Positions 48,123-57,492 are shown, counted from the first letter of the stretch. The stretch is DNA of 64,000 nucleotides from CBFFRJ01 sp051486985 (GCF_051486985.1 NZ_JAHVDV010000009.1:1-64000), one strand, 5' to 3'. Translations and numbers: made by a program. Notes: a model not told the origin generated them from the sequence alone.

Positions 48123-49027
48123 GCACTGAAGAAAAAAGTTATTGTGGCTTTATCGCCATCGTTGGTCGTCCTAACGTTGGTAAATCGACCTTACTGAACA
48201 ATCTGCTGGGGCAGAAAGTGTCGATCACGTCGCGAAAAGCGCAGACGACGCGGCACCGTATCGTGGGCATTCACACGGAAGGGGCTTATCAGGCTATCTA
48301 TGTGGATACCCCCGGTCTGCACATGGAAGAAAAACGCGCCATTAACCGCCTGATGAACAAGGCGGCGAGCAGTTCCATTGGTGATGTTGAACTGGTGATC
48401 TTTGTGGTTGAGGGCACCCGCTGGACGCCGGACGACGAAATGGTGCTGAATAAACTGCGTGACGGTAAGGCACCGGTTATCCTGGCAATCAACAAAGTTG
48501 ATAACGTGCAGGAAAAAGCGGACCTGTTGCCACATCTGCAGTTCCTCGGCAGCCAGATGAACTTCCTTGATATCGTGCCGATCTCTGCTGAGACCGGTTT
48601 TAACGTCGATACAGTTGCAGGCATCGTGCGCAAGCATCTGCCGGAAGCGATTCACCATTTCCCGGAAGATTACATCACCGATCGTTCTCAGCGCTTCATG
48701 GCCTCTGAGATCATTCGTGAAAAGCTGATGCGTTTCCTGGGGGCGGAACTGCCATACTCGGTCACCGTTGAAATTGAGCGTTTCGTTGCCAATGAGCGCG
48801 GCGGCTATGACATCAACGGTCTCATCCTGGTGGAACGTGATGGGCAGAAGAAAATGGTGATTGGCAACAAGGGTGCCAAAATCAAAACCATCGGTATTGA
48901 AGCTCGTAAAGATATGCAGGAGATGTTCGAAGCCCCGGTACACCTGGAGCTTTGGGTGAAGGTGAAATCCGGTTGGGCCGACGATGAACGCGCACTTCGT
49001 AGTCTCGGTTACGTCGACGATCTCTGA
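48119..49027 (+). CDS. era: Era GTPase, 302 aa
   Basis: Binds 16S rRNA and matures the 30S subunit. G1 GRPNVGKST, G3 DTPGLHMEE, and G4 NKVD are present. The C-terminal KH domain has VIGNKGAKIKTIGIEARKDM. Translationally coupled to rnc. Confidence 0.98.
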   Translation: MSTEEKSYCGFIAIVGRPNVGKSTLLNNLLGQKVSITSRKAQTTRHRIVGIHTEGAYQAIYVDTPGLHMEEKRAINRLMNKAASSSIGDVELVIFVVEGTRWTPDDEMVLNKLRDGKAPVILAINKVDNVQEKADLLPHLQFLGSQMNFLDIVPISAETGFNVDTVAGIVRKHLPEAIHHFPEDYITDRSQRFMASEIIREKLMRFLGAELPYSVTVEIERFVANERGGYDINGLILVERDGQKKMVIGNKGAKIKTIGIEARKDMQEMFEAPVHLELWVKVKSGWADDERALRSLGYVDDL

Positions 49028-49030
49028 TCC

Positions 49031-49153
49031 TCGTCATCTTTCAGGCTGCATAGACGTTGGCTACGCTTGTTCGTTCCCGTCACATAGCTATCTATGCGCC
49101 AGGGGGCTGGCAAGCTTGCCGCCTTCCTGCAACCTGAACGCCATAGAGTATAA
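49031..49153 (+). repeat. ERIC-type intergenic repeat between era and recO
   Basis: Ends TTCAGGCTGCA and TGCAACCTGAA are inverted copies. Internal segments ACGTTGGCTACGCTTGTTCG and GTCACATAGCTATCTATGCG resemble the ERIC consensus (GTTGGCTGCGTTCGCTC, GTCACTTACTTATGTAAGC), allowing divergence. Length of about 123 bp is right for ERIC. The copy would fold into a long hairpin in the era-recO mRNA. Confidence 0.75.
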
Positions 49154-49159
49154 GCATTA

Positions 49160-49891
49160 ATGGAAGGCTGGCAGCGCGCCTTCGTTCTGCATAGTCGTCC
49201 CTGGAGCGAAACCAGCCTGATGCTGGACGTCTTCACGGAAGAGTCGGGTCGCGTGCGCCTTGTTGCCAAAGGTGCACGTTCCAAACGTTCTAACCTCAAA
49301 GGCGCATTACAGCCCTTTACCCCTCTGCTGGTGCGCTTTGGTGGCCGCGGCGATGTCAAAACGCTACGCAGCGCGGAAGCCGTTTCGCTGGCGCTCCCGC
49401 TCAGCGGTATCTCCCTTTACAGCGGCTTGTACGTTAACGAACTCATTGCACGCGTCCTTGAACAGGAAACCCGCTTTTCTGAACTCTTCTTTGATTATCT
49501 GCACTGCATTCAGGCACTGGCGGGGGCGGCAGGATCCCCAGAACCCGCCCTGAGGCGCTTTGAACTGGCCCTGCTCGGGCACCTGGGCTATGGCGTGGAT
49601 TTCCTGCATTGTGCAGGTAGCGGCGAGGCTGTGGAAGACACCATGACCTACCGCTACCGTGAAGAAAAAGGGTTTATCGCCAGCGTGGTGATAGATAACA
49701 CCACCTTTACCGGCCGCCAACTGCGCGCGCTGGCTGAACGTGAATTTCCTGATATGGACACCCTCAGGGCGGCTAAACGCTTTACCCGCATAGCGCTAAA
49801 GCCGTATCTTGGAGGTAAACCGCTGAAGAGTCGGGAATTGTTCCGGCAGTTCATGCCGAAGCGAGCAACCAAAACGAATAATGAAGAATGA
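49160..49891 (+). CDS. recO: DNA repair protein RecO, 243 aa
   Basis: Loads RecA at gaps with RecR. N-terminal OB fold (GWQRAFVLHSRPWSETSLML) and helical C-terminal domain (RFELALLGHLGYGVDFLHCA). E. coli RecO is 242 residues. It is separated from era by the ERIC copy, and pdxJ follows after 8 bases. Confidence 0.97.
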   Translation: MEGWQRAFVLHSRPWSETSLMLDVFTEESGRVRLVAKGARSKRSNLKGALQPFTPLLVRFGGRGDVKTLRSAEAVSLALPLSGISLYSGLYVNELIARVLEQETRFSELFFDYLHCIQALAGAAGSPEPALRRFELALLGHLGYGVDFLHCAGSGEAVEDTMTYRYREEKGFIASVVIDNTTFTGRQLRALAEREFPDMDTLRAAKRFTRIALKPYLGGKPLKSRELFRQFMPKRATKTNNEE

Positions 49892-49899
49892 GGATTGTC

Positions 49900-50631
49900 A
49901 TGTCTGAATTACTGTTGGGCGTCAACATCGACCATATCGCCACCCTGCGCAATGCGCGCGGTACCGCCTACCCGGATCCGGTGCAGGCGGCGTTTATTGC
50001 CGAACAGGCAGGGGCAGATGGCATTACGGTGCATTTGCGTGAGGACCGTCGCCACATCACTGACCGCGATGTGCGCGTGCTGCGTCAGACGCTGGATACG
50101 CGCATGAACCTCGAAATGGCGGTAACCGAAGAGATGCTGGCGATTGCCGTCGAGACACAGCCGCATTTTTGCTGTCTGGTACCGGAAAAGCGCCAGGAGG
50201 TGACCACCGAAGGCGGCCTTGATGTGGCAGGCCAGCGCGACAAAATGCGCGACGCCTGCAAACGTCTGGCGGATGCGGGCATCCTGGTTTCGCTGTTTAT
50301 CGATGCTGACGTTGAGCAAATCAAAGCCGCAGCCGATGTCGGTGCCCCCTATATCGAAATTCACACTGGCTGTTACGCCGAAGCGAAAAACGAAACCGCG
50401 CAGGCGCATGAGCTTGAGCGTATTGCCAAAGCCGCAACCTACGCGGCAAGCCTCGGTCTGAAAGTGAACGCCGGGCACGGTCTCACATACCATAACGTTC
50501 AGGCAATCGCGCGTCTGCCGGAAATGCATGAACTCAACATTGGTCACGCGATTATTGGCCGGGCGGTCATGAGCGGCCTTAAAGAAGCCGTTGCAGAAAT
50601 GAAGCGTCTGATGGTGGAAGCGCGTAAGTAA
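49900..50631 (+). CDS. pdxJ: Pyridoxine 5'-phosphate synthase, 243 aa
   Basis: Last ring-closing step of pyridoxal phosphate synthesis, joining 1-deoxyxylulose phosphate and aminoacetone phosphate. Beta-barrel enzyme with GVNIDHIATLRNARGTAYPD, DGITVHLREDRRHI, HTGCYAEA and VNAGHGLTYHN, NIGHAIIGRA phosphate loop. Stop overlaps acpS ATG (TAATG). Confidence 0.98.
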   Translation: MSELLLGVNIDHIATLRNARGTAYPDPVQAAFIAEQAGADGITVHLREDRRHITDRDVRVLRQTLDTRMNLEMAVTEEMLAIAVETQPHFCCLVPEKRQEVTTEGGLDVAGQRDKMRDACKRLADAGILVSLFIDADVEQIKAAADVGAPYIEIHTGCYAEAKNETAQAHELERIAKAATYAASLGLKVNAGHGLTYHNVQAIARLPEMHELNIGHAIIGRAVMSGLKEAVAEMKRLMVEARK

Positions 50632-51011
50632 TGGCGATTCTGGGGCTGGGGACGGACATTGTTGAAATCGCCCGTATTGAAGCGGTGATCGCCCGCAGTG
50701 GCGATCGGCTGGCAAAACGTGTACTCAGTGACTACGAGTGGACAATCTGGGAAACGCACCAGCAACCGGTGCGCTTTCTTGCTAAACGTTTTGCGGTGAA
50801 GGAAGCTGCCGCCAAGGCCTTTGGCACCGGCATTCGTAACGGGCTCGCCTTTGACCAGTTTGAAGTTTATAACGATGCGCTCGGTAAGCCCTGTCTGCGC
50901 TTATGGGGCGAAGCGTTACTGCTGGCAGAAAAGCTTGGGGTGACACATATGCACGTCACACTGGCAGATGAACGCCGCTATGCCTGCGCGACGGTTATCC
51001 TCGAAAGTTAG
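50631..51011 (+). CDS. acpS: Holo-[acyl-carrier-protein] synthase, 126 aa
   Basis: Transfers phosphopantetheine from CoA to acyl carrier protein. GLGTDIVEIARIE (Asp of the metal site) and RFAVKEAAAKAFGTG (Glu and Lys) are the two family motifs. Coupled to pdxJ. It converges on yfhL with a four-base overlap. Confidence 0.98.
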   Translation: MAILGLGTDIVEIARIEAVIARSGDRLAKRVLSDYEWTIWETHQQPVRFLAKRFAVKEAAAKAFGTGIRNGLAFDQFEVYNDALGKPCLRLWGEALLLAEKLGVTHMHVTLADERRYACATVILES

Positions 51012-51268
51012 AGTTTATCAGCGTGATGCAGTAGCACGAACTTATCCCACAGCTGCTCTTCGCTCTCAGGATGTGCCGGATCTTTCAGAATGGTATTGGG
51101 GATCGGGCACACTTTCTGGCAGGTTGGCGTCTCATAATGACCGACGCATTCGGTACAGCGATCGCTGTTAATCTCATAGATGCTGTCGCCCATCGTAATG
51201 GCCTCATTAGGACATTCCGGTTCGCACATATCGCAATTGATGCATTTTTTAGTGATTAACAGCGCCAT
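51008..51268 (-). CDS. yfhL: YfhL-type 2[4Fe-4S] ferredoxin, 86 aa
   Basis: MALLITKKCINCDMCEPECP and SDRCTECVGHYETPTCQKVC carry the two cluster motifs, with the extra loop seen in the YfhL/Allochromatium-type ferredoxins. Electron carrier of uncertain partner. Convergent with acpS. Confidence 0.95.
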   Translation of the reverse strand: MALLITKKCINCDMCEPECPNEAITMGDSIYEINSDRCTECVGHYETPTCQKVCPIPNTILKDPAHPESEEQLWDKFVLLHHADKL

Positions 51269-51326
51269 CAGGAAAATCTCAGAAACCTCACACAAACAGG
51301 GCGGGAATTATACGCGCATTCCCTGC

Positions 51327-52175
51327 TCAGACCAGTTTTTTCACCAACTCTTCACTCTGACGGATACGATCCGGCGCATGGTCGAGATCCTGCTGGATCA
51401 GCGCCATAAAGAGCACATCCACCAGCATCATCTGCGCGCTGGACGATGAGATGGCCGCACTGCGCGTGGCCTGCTCTTCAGCAATCGTATATAAACAGCG
51501 GGTGGCGCGCTGCTGAAGCGCATTAGGCGTAAAACCGGTGATAGCCAGAATTTTTCCACCGACACGCAAGGTTTCATCCGCAGCCATATTGATCTCGCGG
51601 CGTTCGCCGGAATACGAAACCGGTAGCAGGAGATCCTGAGGCGACATCGCCTGCACGATAGCCAGCAGAGCATGCATGTCCTGCTCTGCAACCGCGTTGA
51701 GGCCAATCTTCATCAGTTTCCAGCCAAAGTTTCGTGCCACCAGACCCGACGCACCAATACCGGTAATTACAATCCGCCTGGCATTACGCAGCATCTCGAC
51801 GCTTTCGCGAAGCTTCTCTTCACTGTTTACGTCAAGCGTAGCGCGCATCGCACTCAGGTTTTCATTGATGAGCTTTTCACCCACCACGCGCAGCGGATCG
51901 TCGCCGCGAATGTGGTTATGCACGGTTACTGACCAGGGCTCAGGCGCACTGACCAGCGCTTCGCTGAGCGCCAGCTTCAGAGCCGGAAAACCTTTATACC
52001 CAAGCTTCTGCGCAAATTTCACCACGCTTGACTGACTCACGCCGGCATCGGCCGCCAGCTGCTGTGAGCTTAAATGGCGCGCCAGTTCAGGATGAGTCAG
52101 CAGGAAATCAGCAAGTTTCCTGTCGCTCTGGGCAAACCCGGCATAACGCTGGCGAATGTGCATCAAACAATTCAT
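51327..52175 (-). CDS. yfhH: RpiR-family regulator YfhH, 282 aa
   Basis: N-terminal HTH (SSQQLAADAGVSQSSVVKFA) and C-terminal SIS sugar-phosphate domain (RIVITGIGASGLVARNFGWK). It closely follows E. coli YfhH (start MNCLMHIRQRY). Divergent from murQ. In this arrangement it probably senses MurNAc 6-phosphate and represses murQP, like MurR in E. coli, but that role is inferred. Confidence 0.93.
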   Translation of the reverse strand: MNCLMHIRQRYAGFAQSDRKLADFLLTHPELARHLSSQQLAADAGVSQSSVVKFAQKLGYKGFPALKLALSEALVSAPEPWSVTVHNHIRGDDPLRVVGEKLINENLSAMRATLDVNSEEKLRESVEMLRNARRIVITGIGASGLVARNFGWKLMKIGLNAVAEQDMHALLAIVQAMSPQDLLLPVSYSGERREINMAADETLRVGGKILAITGFTPNALQQRATRCLYTIAEEQATRSAAISSSSAQMMLVDVLFMALIQQDLDHAPDRIRQSEELVKKLV

Positions 52176-52233
52176 AACCACTCCGGTGCAAAAATGTGAC
52201 GACAATTACAAACAGCCATGTTACGCAGGCAGA

Positions 52234-52281
52234 TGAATTTTATATTCCAGATTATTACGGTTATTATGAATTAAAAATTCC
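52234..52281. promoter_or_regulatory. Paired operator-like sites between yfhH and murQ
   Basis: TGAATTTTATATTCC (52234-52248) and TGAATTAAAAATTCC (52267-52281) are two copies of a GAAT-N5-ATTC palindrome, 33 bp (three turns) apart, in the divergent intergenic region. Likely binding sites for the RpiR protein. Confidence 0.65.
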
Positions 52282-52294
52282 TTAGGAGCAAAAA

Positions 52295-53188
52295 ATGAAT
52301 CTGGGCGCACTGGTATCAGAAACGCGTAATCCACAGACGATGGATTTAGACGCCTTATCAACCCTTGAGCTTGTTACCCGTTTTAACCAGCAGGATGCGC
52401 TGGTTGCCGACGCCGTTAAAACAACCTTACCCGACGTCGCCCGCGCGGTAGAGGCGGCGGCGGCCTCCCTTAAAGCAGGGGGGCGCATTATTTATATGGG
52501 GGCGGGGACCAGCGGGCGACTGGGTGTGCTGGATGCCTCTGAATGTCCGCCGACCTTTGGTGTCGAACACGGGCTGGTCGTGGGGCTGATTGCCGGAGGG
52601 CCGGGGGCGCTGCTTAAAGCGGTTGAAGGGGCGGAAGATAATGCCCAACTGGGTGAGGACGACCTGGTGGCCCTCACGCTTAAGCCGCAGGATCTGGTGG
52701 TCGGACTGGCCGCGTCCGGGCGCACACCTTATGTCATTGGTGGACTACAGTTTGCCCGCCGTTCGGGCTGCACCACGGTCGCCATCTCCTGTAATCCGGA
52801 CTCTCCCATTGCGCATGAAGCCGATATCGCCATCTCACCAGTGGTGGGCCCGGAAGCGCTTACCGGCTCCACGCGGTTGAAATCCGGTACTGCGCAAAAA
52901 CTGGTACTGAACATGATCTCTACCGGGGCGATGGTGAAATTTGGCAAGGTTTACCAGAACCTGATGGTGGATATGAAAGCGACTAACGTGAAGCTGATAG
53001 ACAGAGCCTGTCGGATGTTAATGGAAGCGACGGGAGTAACCCGTAAGGAGGCGGAAACTGTGCTTAAGCAAACGGAATATGAGGTTAAGCCCGCCATTTT
53101 AATGGTGTTGAGCGGTCTTGATGCGACAGCAGCCAGAACCCGACTTGAACATCACCAGGGTTTTTTACGGGCAGCATTAGAAAACTAA
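52295..53188 (+). CDS. murQ: N-acetylmuramic acid 6-phosphate etherase, 297 aa
   Basis: Removes lactate from MurNAc-6-phosphate, giving GlcNAc-6-phosphate. SIS-domain enzyme with ETRNPQTMDLDALSTLELVT, GAGTSGRLGVLDASECPPTF and GGPGALLKAVEGAEDN. E. coli MurQ is 298 residues. It is followed by murP after seven bases. Confidence 0.97.
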   Translation: MNLGALVSETRNPQTMDLDALSTLELVTRFNQQDALVADAVKTTLPDVARAVEAAAASLKAGGRIIYMGAGTSGRLGVLDASECPPTFGVEHGLVVGLIAGGPGALLKAVEGAEDNAQLGEDDLVALTLKPQDLVVGLAASGRTPYVIGGLQFARRSGCTTVAISCNPDSPIAHEADIAISPVVGPEALTGSTRLKSGTAQKLVLNMISTGAMVKFGKVYQNLMVDMKATNVKLIDRACRMLMEATGVTRKEAETVLKQTEYEVKPAILMVLSGLDATAARTRLEHHQGFLRAALEN

Positions 53189-53195
53189 AGAGGCA

Positions 53196-54563
53196 GTGAT
53201 GGAGAAGACAGCGGCGCTCGCCAGCGGCATCCTTACGGGTGTCGGTGGGAAAGGTAATATTCTGCGGCTCGAAAACTGTATGACACGCGTGCGTATTGAG
53301 TTGCATGACGACGACAGGTTAAATCTTACAGGCATAAAAAAGCTAACCGGTATCAGCGGCTACGTAAAACAGGGCCAGCAGCATCAGTTTATCGTTGGGC
53401 CCGGAAAAGCCGCTCAGGTGGTAGAGGCAATGCATGCACGCATGGCGGAGGAGGCAGTCACGCCAGGTTTTGACGACATAGATCGCACCAAAGCGCAGGC
53501 AAAAGCCAGATACAAAGCCCCGATGAGTGATGCTTTGCGTCAGCTGGCTAACGTTTTTATTCCGCTCATTCCGGCTTTTATCGCATCTGGACTCATTACC
53601 GGCATTATCAACATCTTAAAACGCCCTGATATCGTCGGTGACTTTGCCACGCAATACCCCAACATGCTTGGACTGCTGGGCATTTTTGGCAGCGCGGTCT
53701 TTGCCATTATGAGCATTCTGGTGGGGGTAAACACGGCGAAAGTGTTTGGCGGCTCTCAGGCGCTCGGTGGCGTGATGGCCGGTATCCTTTCCAGCCCACA
53801 GCTCGCTCAAATCACGCTTTTTGGTGAAAGCTTACAACCGGGGCGCGGCGGGGTGATCGCCGTTCTGCTGGTAGTGGGATTGATGTGTTGGATTGAAAAA
53901 CGTCTTCGGCGCATTTTACCCGGTTCGGTCGAGTTGATCCTCAACCCGCTGTTAACGACCCTGATTGCAGGGACGGTCGCAATCGTGGCCCTGCAGCCGT
54001 TGGGCGGCATTATTTCTGAAGCCATCGCCCACGGGGCCACCTGGGCCATCGAGCGTGGCGGCCTGCTCGTGGGGGCAGTACTTGCAGGCACTTTCCTGCC
54101 GCTGGTGCTGACGGGGCTGCACCAGGGACTGGTGCCTATTCACGTCGAACTGGTCCAGGCGCATGGTTACAATGCGCTGTTGCCGATTCTGGCCATGGCG
54201 GGAGTAGGGCAGGTAGGGGCCGCTATCGCCGTGCTGATGAAAACCCGTAACATCCGGCTCAAAAAAGTCATTAAAGGCGCGTTGCCGGTTGGGTTATTAG
54301 GGGTGGGAGAACCTCTCATCTTTGGTGTCACCCTGCCTTTGGGTAAACCTTTTCTGGGGGCCTGTCTGGGGGGCGCTGTAGGTGGAGCAGTAATCGGCTA
54401 TACGAAAGTGGCAACGGTGATTACGTTTGGTATTTCTGGATTGCCGCTCGCATTAACTATCGTTACCGGAAAAGTGATGCTCTATCTGTTAGGCTATCTG
54501 GTAGCGGTTTTTGCCGGCTTCCTGTTCACCTGGCTTTTAGGTTTCAACGATCCTGAGGAGTAA
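53196..54563 (+). CDS. murP: PTS MurNAc-specific EIIBC component, 455 aa
   Basis: Imports and phosphorylates MurNAc. The EIIB domain at the N-terminus has the active Cys in LENCMTRVRIEL (residues near 27). The EIIC membrane domain has about ten hydrophobic segments (FIPLIPAFIASGLITGIINI) and GVGEPLIFGVTLPL. Needs EIIA of the glucose system. Operon with murQ; pgpC begins three bases after. Confidence 0.96.
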   Translation: MMEKTAALASGILTGVGGKGNILRLENCMTRVRIELHDDDRLNLTGIKKLTGISGYVKQGQQHQFIVGPGKAAQVVEAMHARMAEEAVTPGFDDIDRTKAQAKARYKAPMSDALRQLANVFIPLIPAFIASGLITGIINILKRPDIVGDFATQYPNMLGLLGIFGSAVFAIMSILVGVNTAKVFGGSQALGGVMAGILSSPQLAQITLFGESLQPGRGGVIAVLLVVGLMCWIEKRLRRILPGSVELILNPLLTTLIAGTVAIVALQPLGGIISEAIAHGATWAIERGGLLVGAVLAGTFLPLVLTGLHQGLVPIHVELVQAHGYNALLPILAMAGVGQVGAAIAVLMKTRNIRLKKVIKGALPVGLLGVGEPLIFGVTLPLGKPFLGACLGGAVGGAVIGYTKVATVITFGISGLPLALTIVTGKVMLYLLGYLVAVFAGFLFTWLLGFNDPEE

Positions 54564-54566
54564 CAT

Positions 54567-55202
54567 TTGACTACCAGTGAGCGTCGCGTTGTTTTTTTTG
54601 ATCTTGATGGCACGTTGCACCAGCAGGACATGTTCGGCACTTTTCTGCGCTATGTTCTGCGTCATCACCCGCTGAATGTTCTGCTGGTATTGCCTGTACT
54701 GCCGGTTATCGGCATTGCACTTCTTGTCAAAGGCCGGGCGGCGCGCTGGCCTATGAGCCTGCTGCTGTGGGCCTGTACCTTTGGCTATAGCGAAGCGCAT
54801 ATGAAGAAACTGGAGCAGAAATTTGCCACCTGGTTTCGGGGGCAGGTGACAGCATTCCCGGTGGTCCAGGAGCGTCTCACGCAGTATCTGCTGGCTTCCG
54901 ATGCTGATATCTGGCTGATTACCGGCTCACCGCAGCCGCTGGTGGAGCAGGTCTATTTTGATACCCCCTGGCTGCCGCGTGTGAACATCATCGCCAGCCA
55001 GATTGGGCGTCGTTATGGTGGCTGGGTACTGACGATGCGCTGTCTCGGTCATGAAAAAGTGGCGCAGCTTGAGCGGCAAATCGGTACGCCACTGCGGCTT
55101 TACAGCGGCTACAGCGACAGCAAACAGGATAACCCACTGCTTTATTTCTGCCAGCACCGCTGGCGGGTGACTCCTCAGGGTAAGCTCCAGCAGCTGGAAT
55201 GA
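54567..55202 (+). CDS. pgpC: Phosphatidylglycerophosphatase C, 211 aa
   Basis: HAD-family phosphatase completing phosphatidylglycerol synthesis. FFDLDGTL is HAD motif I, WLITGSP motif II, and YSDSKQDNPLL motif IV. One or two membrane segments (NVLLVLPVLPVIGIALLV). TTG start, preferred because the frame then matches E. coli YfhB from its first residues. Confidence 0.93.
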   Translation: MTTSERRVVFFDLDGTLHQQDMFGTFLRYVLRHHPLNVLLVLPVLPVIGIALLVKGRAARWPMSLLLWACTFGYSEAHMKKLEQKFATWFRGQVTAFPVVQERLTQYLLASDADIWLITGSPQPLVEQVYFDTPWLPRVNIIASQIGRRYGGWVLTMRCLGHEKVAQLERQIGTPLRLYSGYSDSKQDNPLLYFCQHRWRVTPQGKLQQLE

Positions 55203-55211
55203 GTGATGTGC

Positions 55212-55234
55212 AATACATAGCGGGTGTGTATAAT
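55212..55234 (+). promoter_or_regulatory. Candidate tadA promoter
   Basis: Extended -10 TGTGTATAAT (55225-55234) in the pgpC-tadA gap. No good -35 is visible. Confidence 0.5.
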
Positions 55235-55265
55235 GCGCCCCGCTTGTTAACTGGAGTCCTCCCCC

Positions 55266-55769
55266 TTGTCCAACCCTGAACTGAATCATGAATACTGGAT
55301 GCGCCACGCCTTAACCCTGGCAAAACGTGCATGGGATGAAGGCGAAGTGCCCGTTGGCGCCGTGCTGGTGCACAACAACCAGGTGATTGGTGAAGGCTGG
55401 AATCGCCCGATAGGTCGCCACGATCCTACCGCGCACGCCGAGATCATGGCGCTACGTCAGGGGGGGATGGTGCTGCAAAACTACCGGCTTATCGACACCA
55501 CGTTATATGTGACGCTGGAGCCCTGCGTGATGTGCGCAGGCGCAATGGTGCATGGTCGCATCGGGCAGGTGGTTTTCGGGGCGCGCGATGCCAAAACCGG
55601 CGCTGCGGGTTCACTGCTGGACGTACTGCAGCATCCGGGAATGAACCATCGTCCTGAGGTTATCGAAGGGGTATTGCGGGACGAGTGTGCAGTTATACTG
55701 AGCGACTTCTTCCGTCAGCGCCGTCTCGAAAAAAAAGCCCTCCGAAAAGGGCCTGACGCGCTTATTTGA
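55266..55769 (+). CDS. tadA: tRNA-specific adenosine deaminase, 167 aa
   Basis: Edits wobble adenosine 34 to inosine in tRNA-Arg. Zinc site TAHAEIM (His, catalytic Glu) and EPCVMCAGAM. Start TTG (MSNPELNHEYWM) aligns with E. coli TadA (MSEVEFSHEYWM); GGAG is ten bases upstream. Converges with mltF, eight-base overlap. Confidence 0.96.
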   Translation: MSNPELNHEYWMRHALTLAKRAWDEGEVPVGAVLVHNNQVIGEGWNRPIGRHDPTAHAEIMALRQGGMVLQNYRLIDTTLYVTLEPCVMCAGAMVHGRIGQVVFGARDAKTGAAGSLLDVLQHPGMNHRPEVIEGVLRDECAVILSDFFRQRRLEKKALRKGPDALI

Positions 55770-57327
55770 CCTTTGCTGGCACCGGTACCGTCAGCCTGTC
55801 TGGCACCAGAAGCGGATTGCGTGGGAAGGCGTCACTGGGATTGGGATTAAACGCACTAAAGGGCATCACACCGTAGGGCGTTTTATTAAACTCATCTGCC
55901 CCCACCACCGGGTAACTCTGCGCCATTTTCAACGTCTTCGCGGCCTGCTTCTCTTTTTCCTGCAAATAACCCACCAGACTGATTTCATACTTACGAATAT
56001 TTTCCACGTAGGCATAGGCTTCATGCCCGCGCGCGTAACCATAGGTCAGTTTACTGTACCAGGGCTTCTGACTCAGCATAGGAAGCCGTTGCTTTACATC
56101 CGACCAGCTGTCGGGATTACCCTTCGTTTTAACGGTCAGCGCTCTGGCATCCAGCATATGGGCATACCCCATATTGTACGCCGCGAGGGCAAACCAGATG
56201 CGCTCCTCAGCGGGGACGGTTTCCGGCACTTTCGCCATCATATCCTGCAGGTAACGCGCGCCGCCGCTGATGCTCTGTTCCGCGTCTGTACGATCGCTCA
56301 GGCCCAGGCTCTGGGCCGTATTTTTAGTGAGCATCATCAGGCCGCGCACCCCGGTTGGCGAGGTAGCCTGGGTGTCCCAGTGCGACTCCTGATAAGAGAT
56401 GGCAGCCAGCAGACGCCAGTCAATTTCCTGCGCGTATTTCGTAAACAGTGGCTGGAGTTCAGGCAGGACGCTATCCACTGCCCGCAGGAAACTACGCGTA
56501 TCCACGTAATCGAAATCCTCCCCGTGACCCAGATATTTCTCCTCCAGGCGTGCCAGCGTCCCGTCTTCGTTGATGTTGTTGTAGAAGTCGAGCATCGCGG
56601 CGGAGAGCGTATTGTCATTATCACGGCGGGTAAACCAGGTCACCGGTTGTTCATCACTGATGTCGAGAGCCACCGCGAGTTCGGGATGGACGCGCTGAAA
56701 CAAACTGATGGCAACAGAGTCGGCAACCGTATAACTGAGCTTACCGTTCACCACCTGCTCCAGCAGCTCGGTGGTGCCTGCCTTCTCATCCACTTTCCAG
56801 CTCAGTTCGGGAAATTTCTTCTCTTTTAGTTCACGTAGATCGTTGATGGCGACGTGGCCGGGCGCGATGGTTAACTGGCTGTCGTTTACGGTTGCCAGCG
56901 TTCGGGGGCGATAGCTGCCGACACGGTAGACCAGCTGTTGGGAGACCCAGTAGTAAACCGGACCTGGCTGGTAGTGCTGAATGCGATCGCTGTTGTAGAC
57001 CAGGCCGGCGGCAAGCATGTCGGCCCGGCCCTCGTCCAGGTCATCAAACAGCTGACTGATATTTTGCCTGACGGTGACGTGCAGTTTTACCCCCAGGTAC
57101 CTGGCAAACTGCTGCGCCAGTTCATAGTCGAGGCCGTAGGGCTTTTCGTCTACGTTTGTATAGGTCATCGGAGTGACAATGGTGCTGATACGAAGCTCAC
57201 CGCGCGCCTTAATGGCAGCAATGCGATTCTCAGCTTTGCCGAACCAGGGGACAGAAGGCCATAGCGCGGCTGCCAGCAGAAGGGTAACGATGCCTATGAG
57301 CAGATAATTAATCTTAAATTTTTTCAA
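55762..57327 (-). CDS. mltF: Membrane-bound lytic transglycosylase F, 521 aa
   Basis: N-terminal signal-anchor (NYLLIGIVTLLLAAALWPSV), an ABC solute-binding-like domain (RIAAIKARGELRISTIVTPM) and a C-terminal SLT domain with catalytic Glu in ISYQESHWDTQATSPTGVRG and NMGYAHMLDA. Cleaves murein glycan with anhydro-MurNAc products. Divergent from purL. Confidence 0.97.
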   Translation of the reverse strand: MKKFKINYLLIGIVTLLLAAALWPSVPWFGKAENRIAAIKARGELRISTIVTPMTYTNVDEKPYGLDYELAQQFARYLGVKLHVTVRQNISQLFDDLDEGRADMLAAGLVYNSDRIQHYQPGPVYYWVSQQLVYRVGSYRPRTLATVNDSQLTIAPGHVAINDLRELKEKKFPELSWKVDEKAGTTELLEQVVNGKLSYTVADSVAISLFQRVHPELAVALDISDEQPVTWFTRRDNDNTLSAAMLDFYNNINEDGTLARLEEKYLGHGEDFDYVDTRSFLRAVDSVLPELQPLFTKYAQEIDWRLLAAISYQESHWDTQATSPTGVRGLMMLTKNTAQSLGLSDRTDAEQSISGGARYLQDMMAKVPETVPAEERIWFALAAYNMGYAHMLDARALTVKTKGNPDSWSDVKQRLPMLSQKPWYSKLTYGYARGHEAYAYVENIRKYEISLVGYLQEKEKQAAKTLKMAQSYPVVGADEFNKTPYGVMPFSAFNPNPSDAFPRNPLLVPDRLTVPVPAKVK

Positions 57328-57428
57328 TTAGTTAATTCTCTGCGCCGTGCGTCGCCCAAGTGAAAAGCCGCTATCAATACCAGGGGGTTTATTCGTAATT
57401 GAGCGGCATTTTGCGCAACAATACGCCA

Positions 57429-57477
57429 GTTGGCAACTAATTAGCGAAGGGGCGCATCGGCATAGCCAACTGGCGCA
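57429..57477. repeat. Perfect inverted repeat in the mltF-purL gap
   Basis: CGCCAGTTGGC and GCCAACTGGCG, 11 bp each, separated by 22 bases. No T-run. Could be a regulator site or RNA hairpin; unassigned. Confidence 0.55.
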
Positions 57478-57492
57478 GGCAATTTTATTTCG

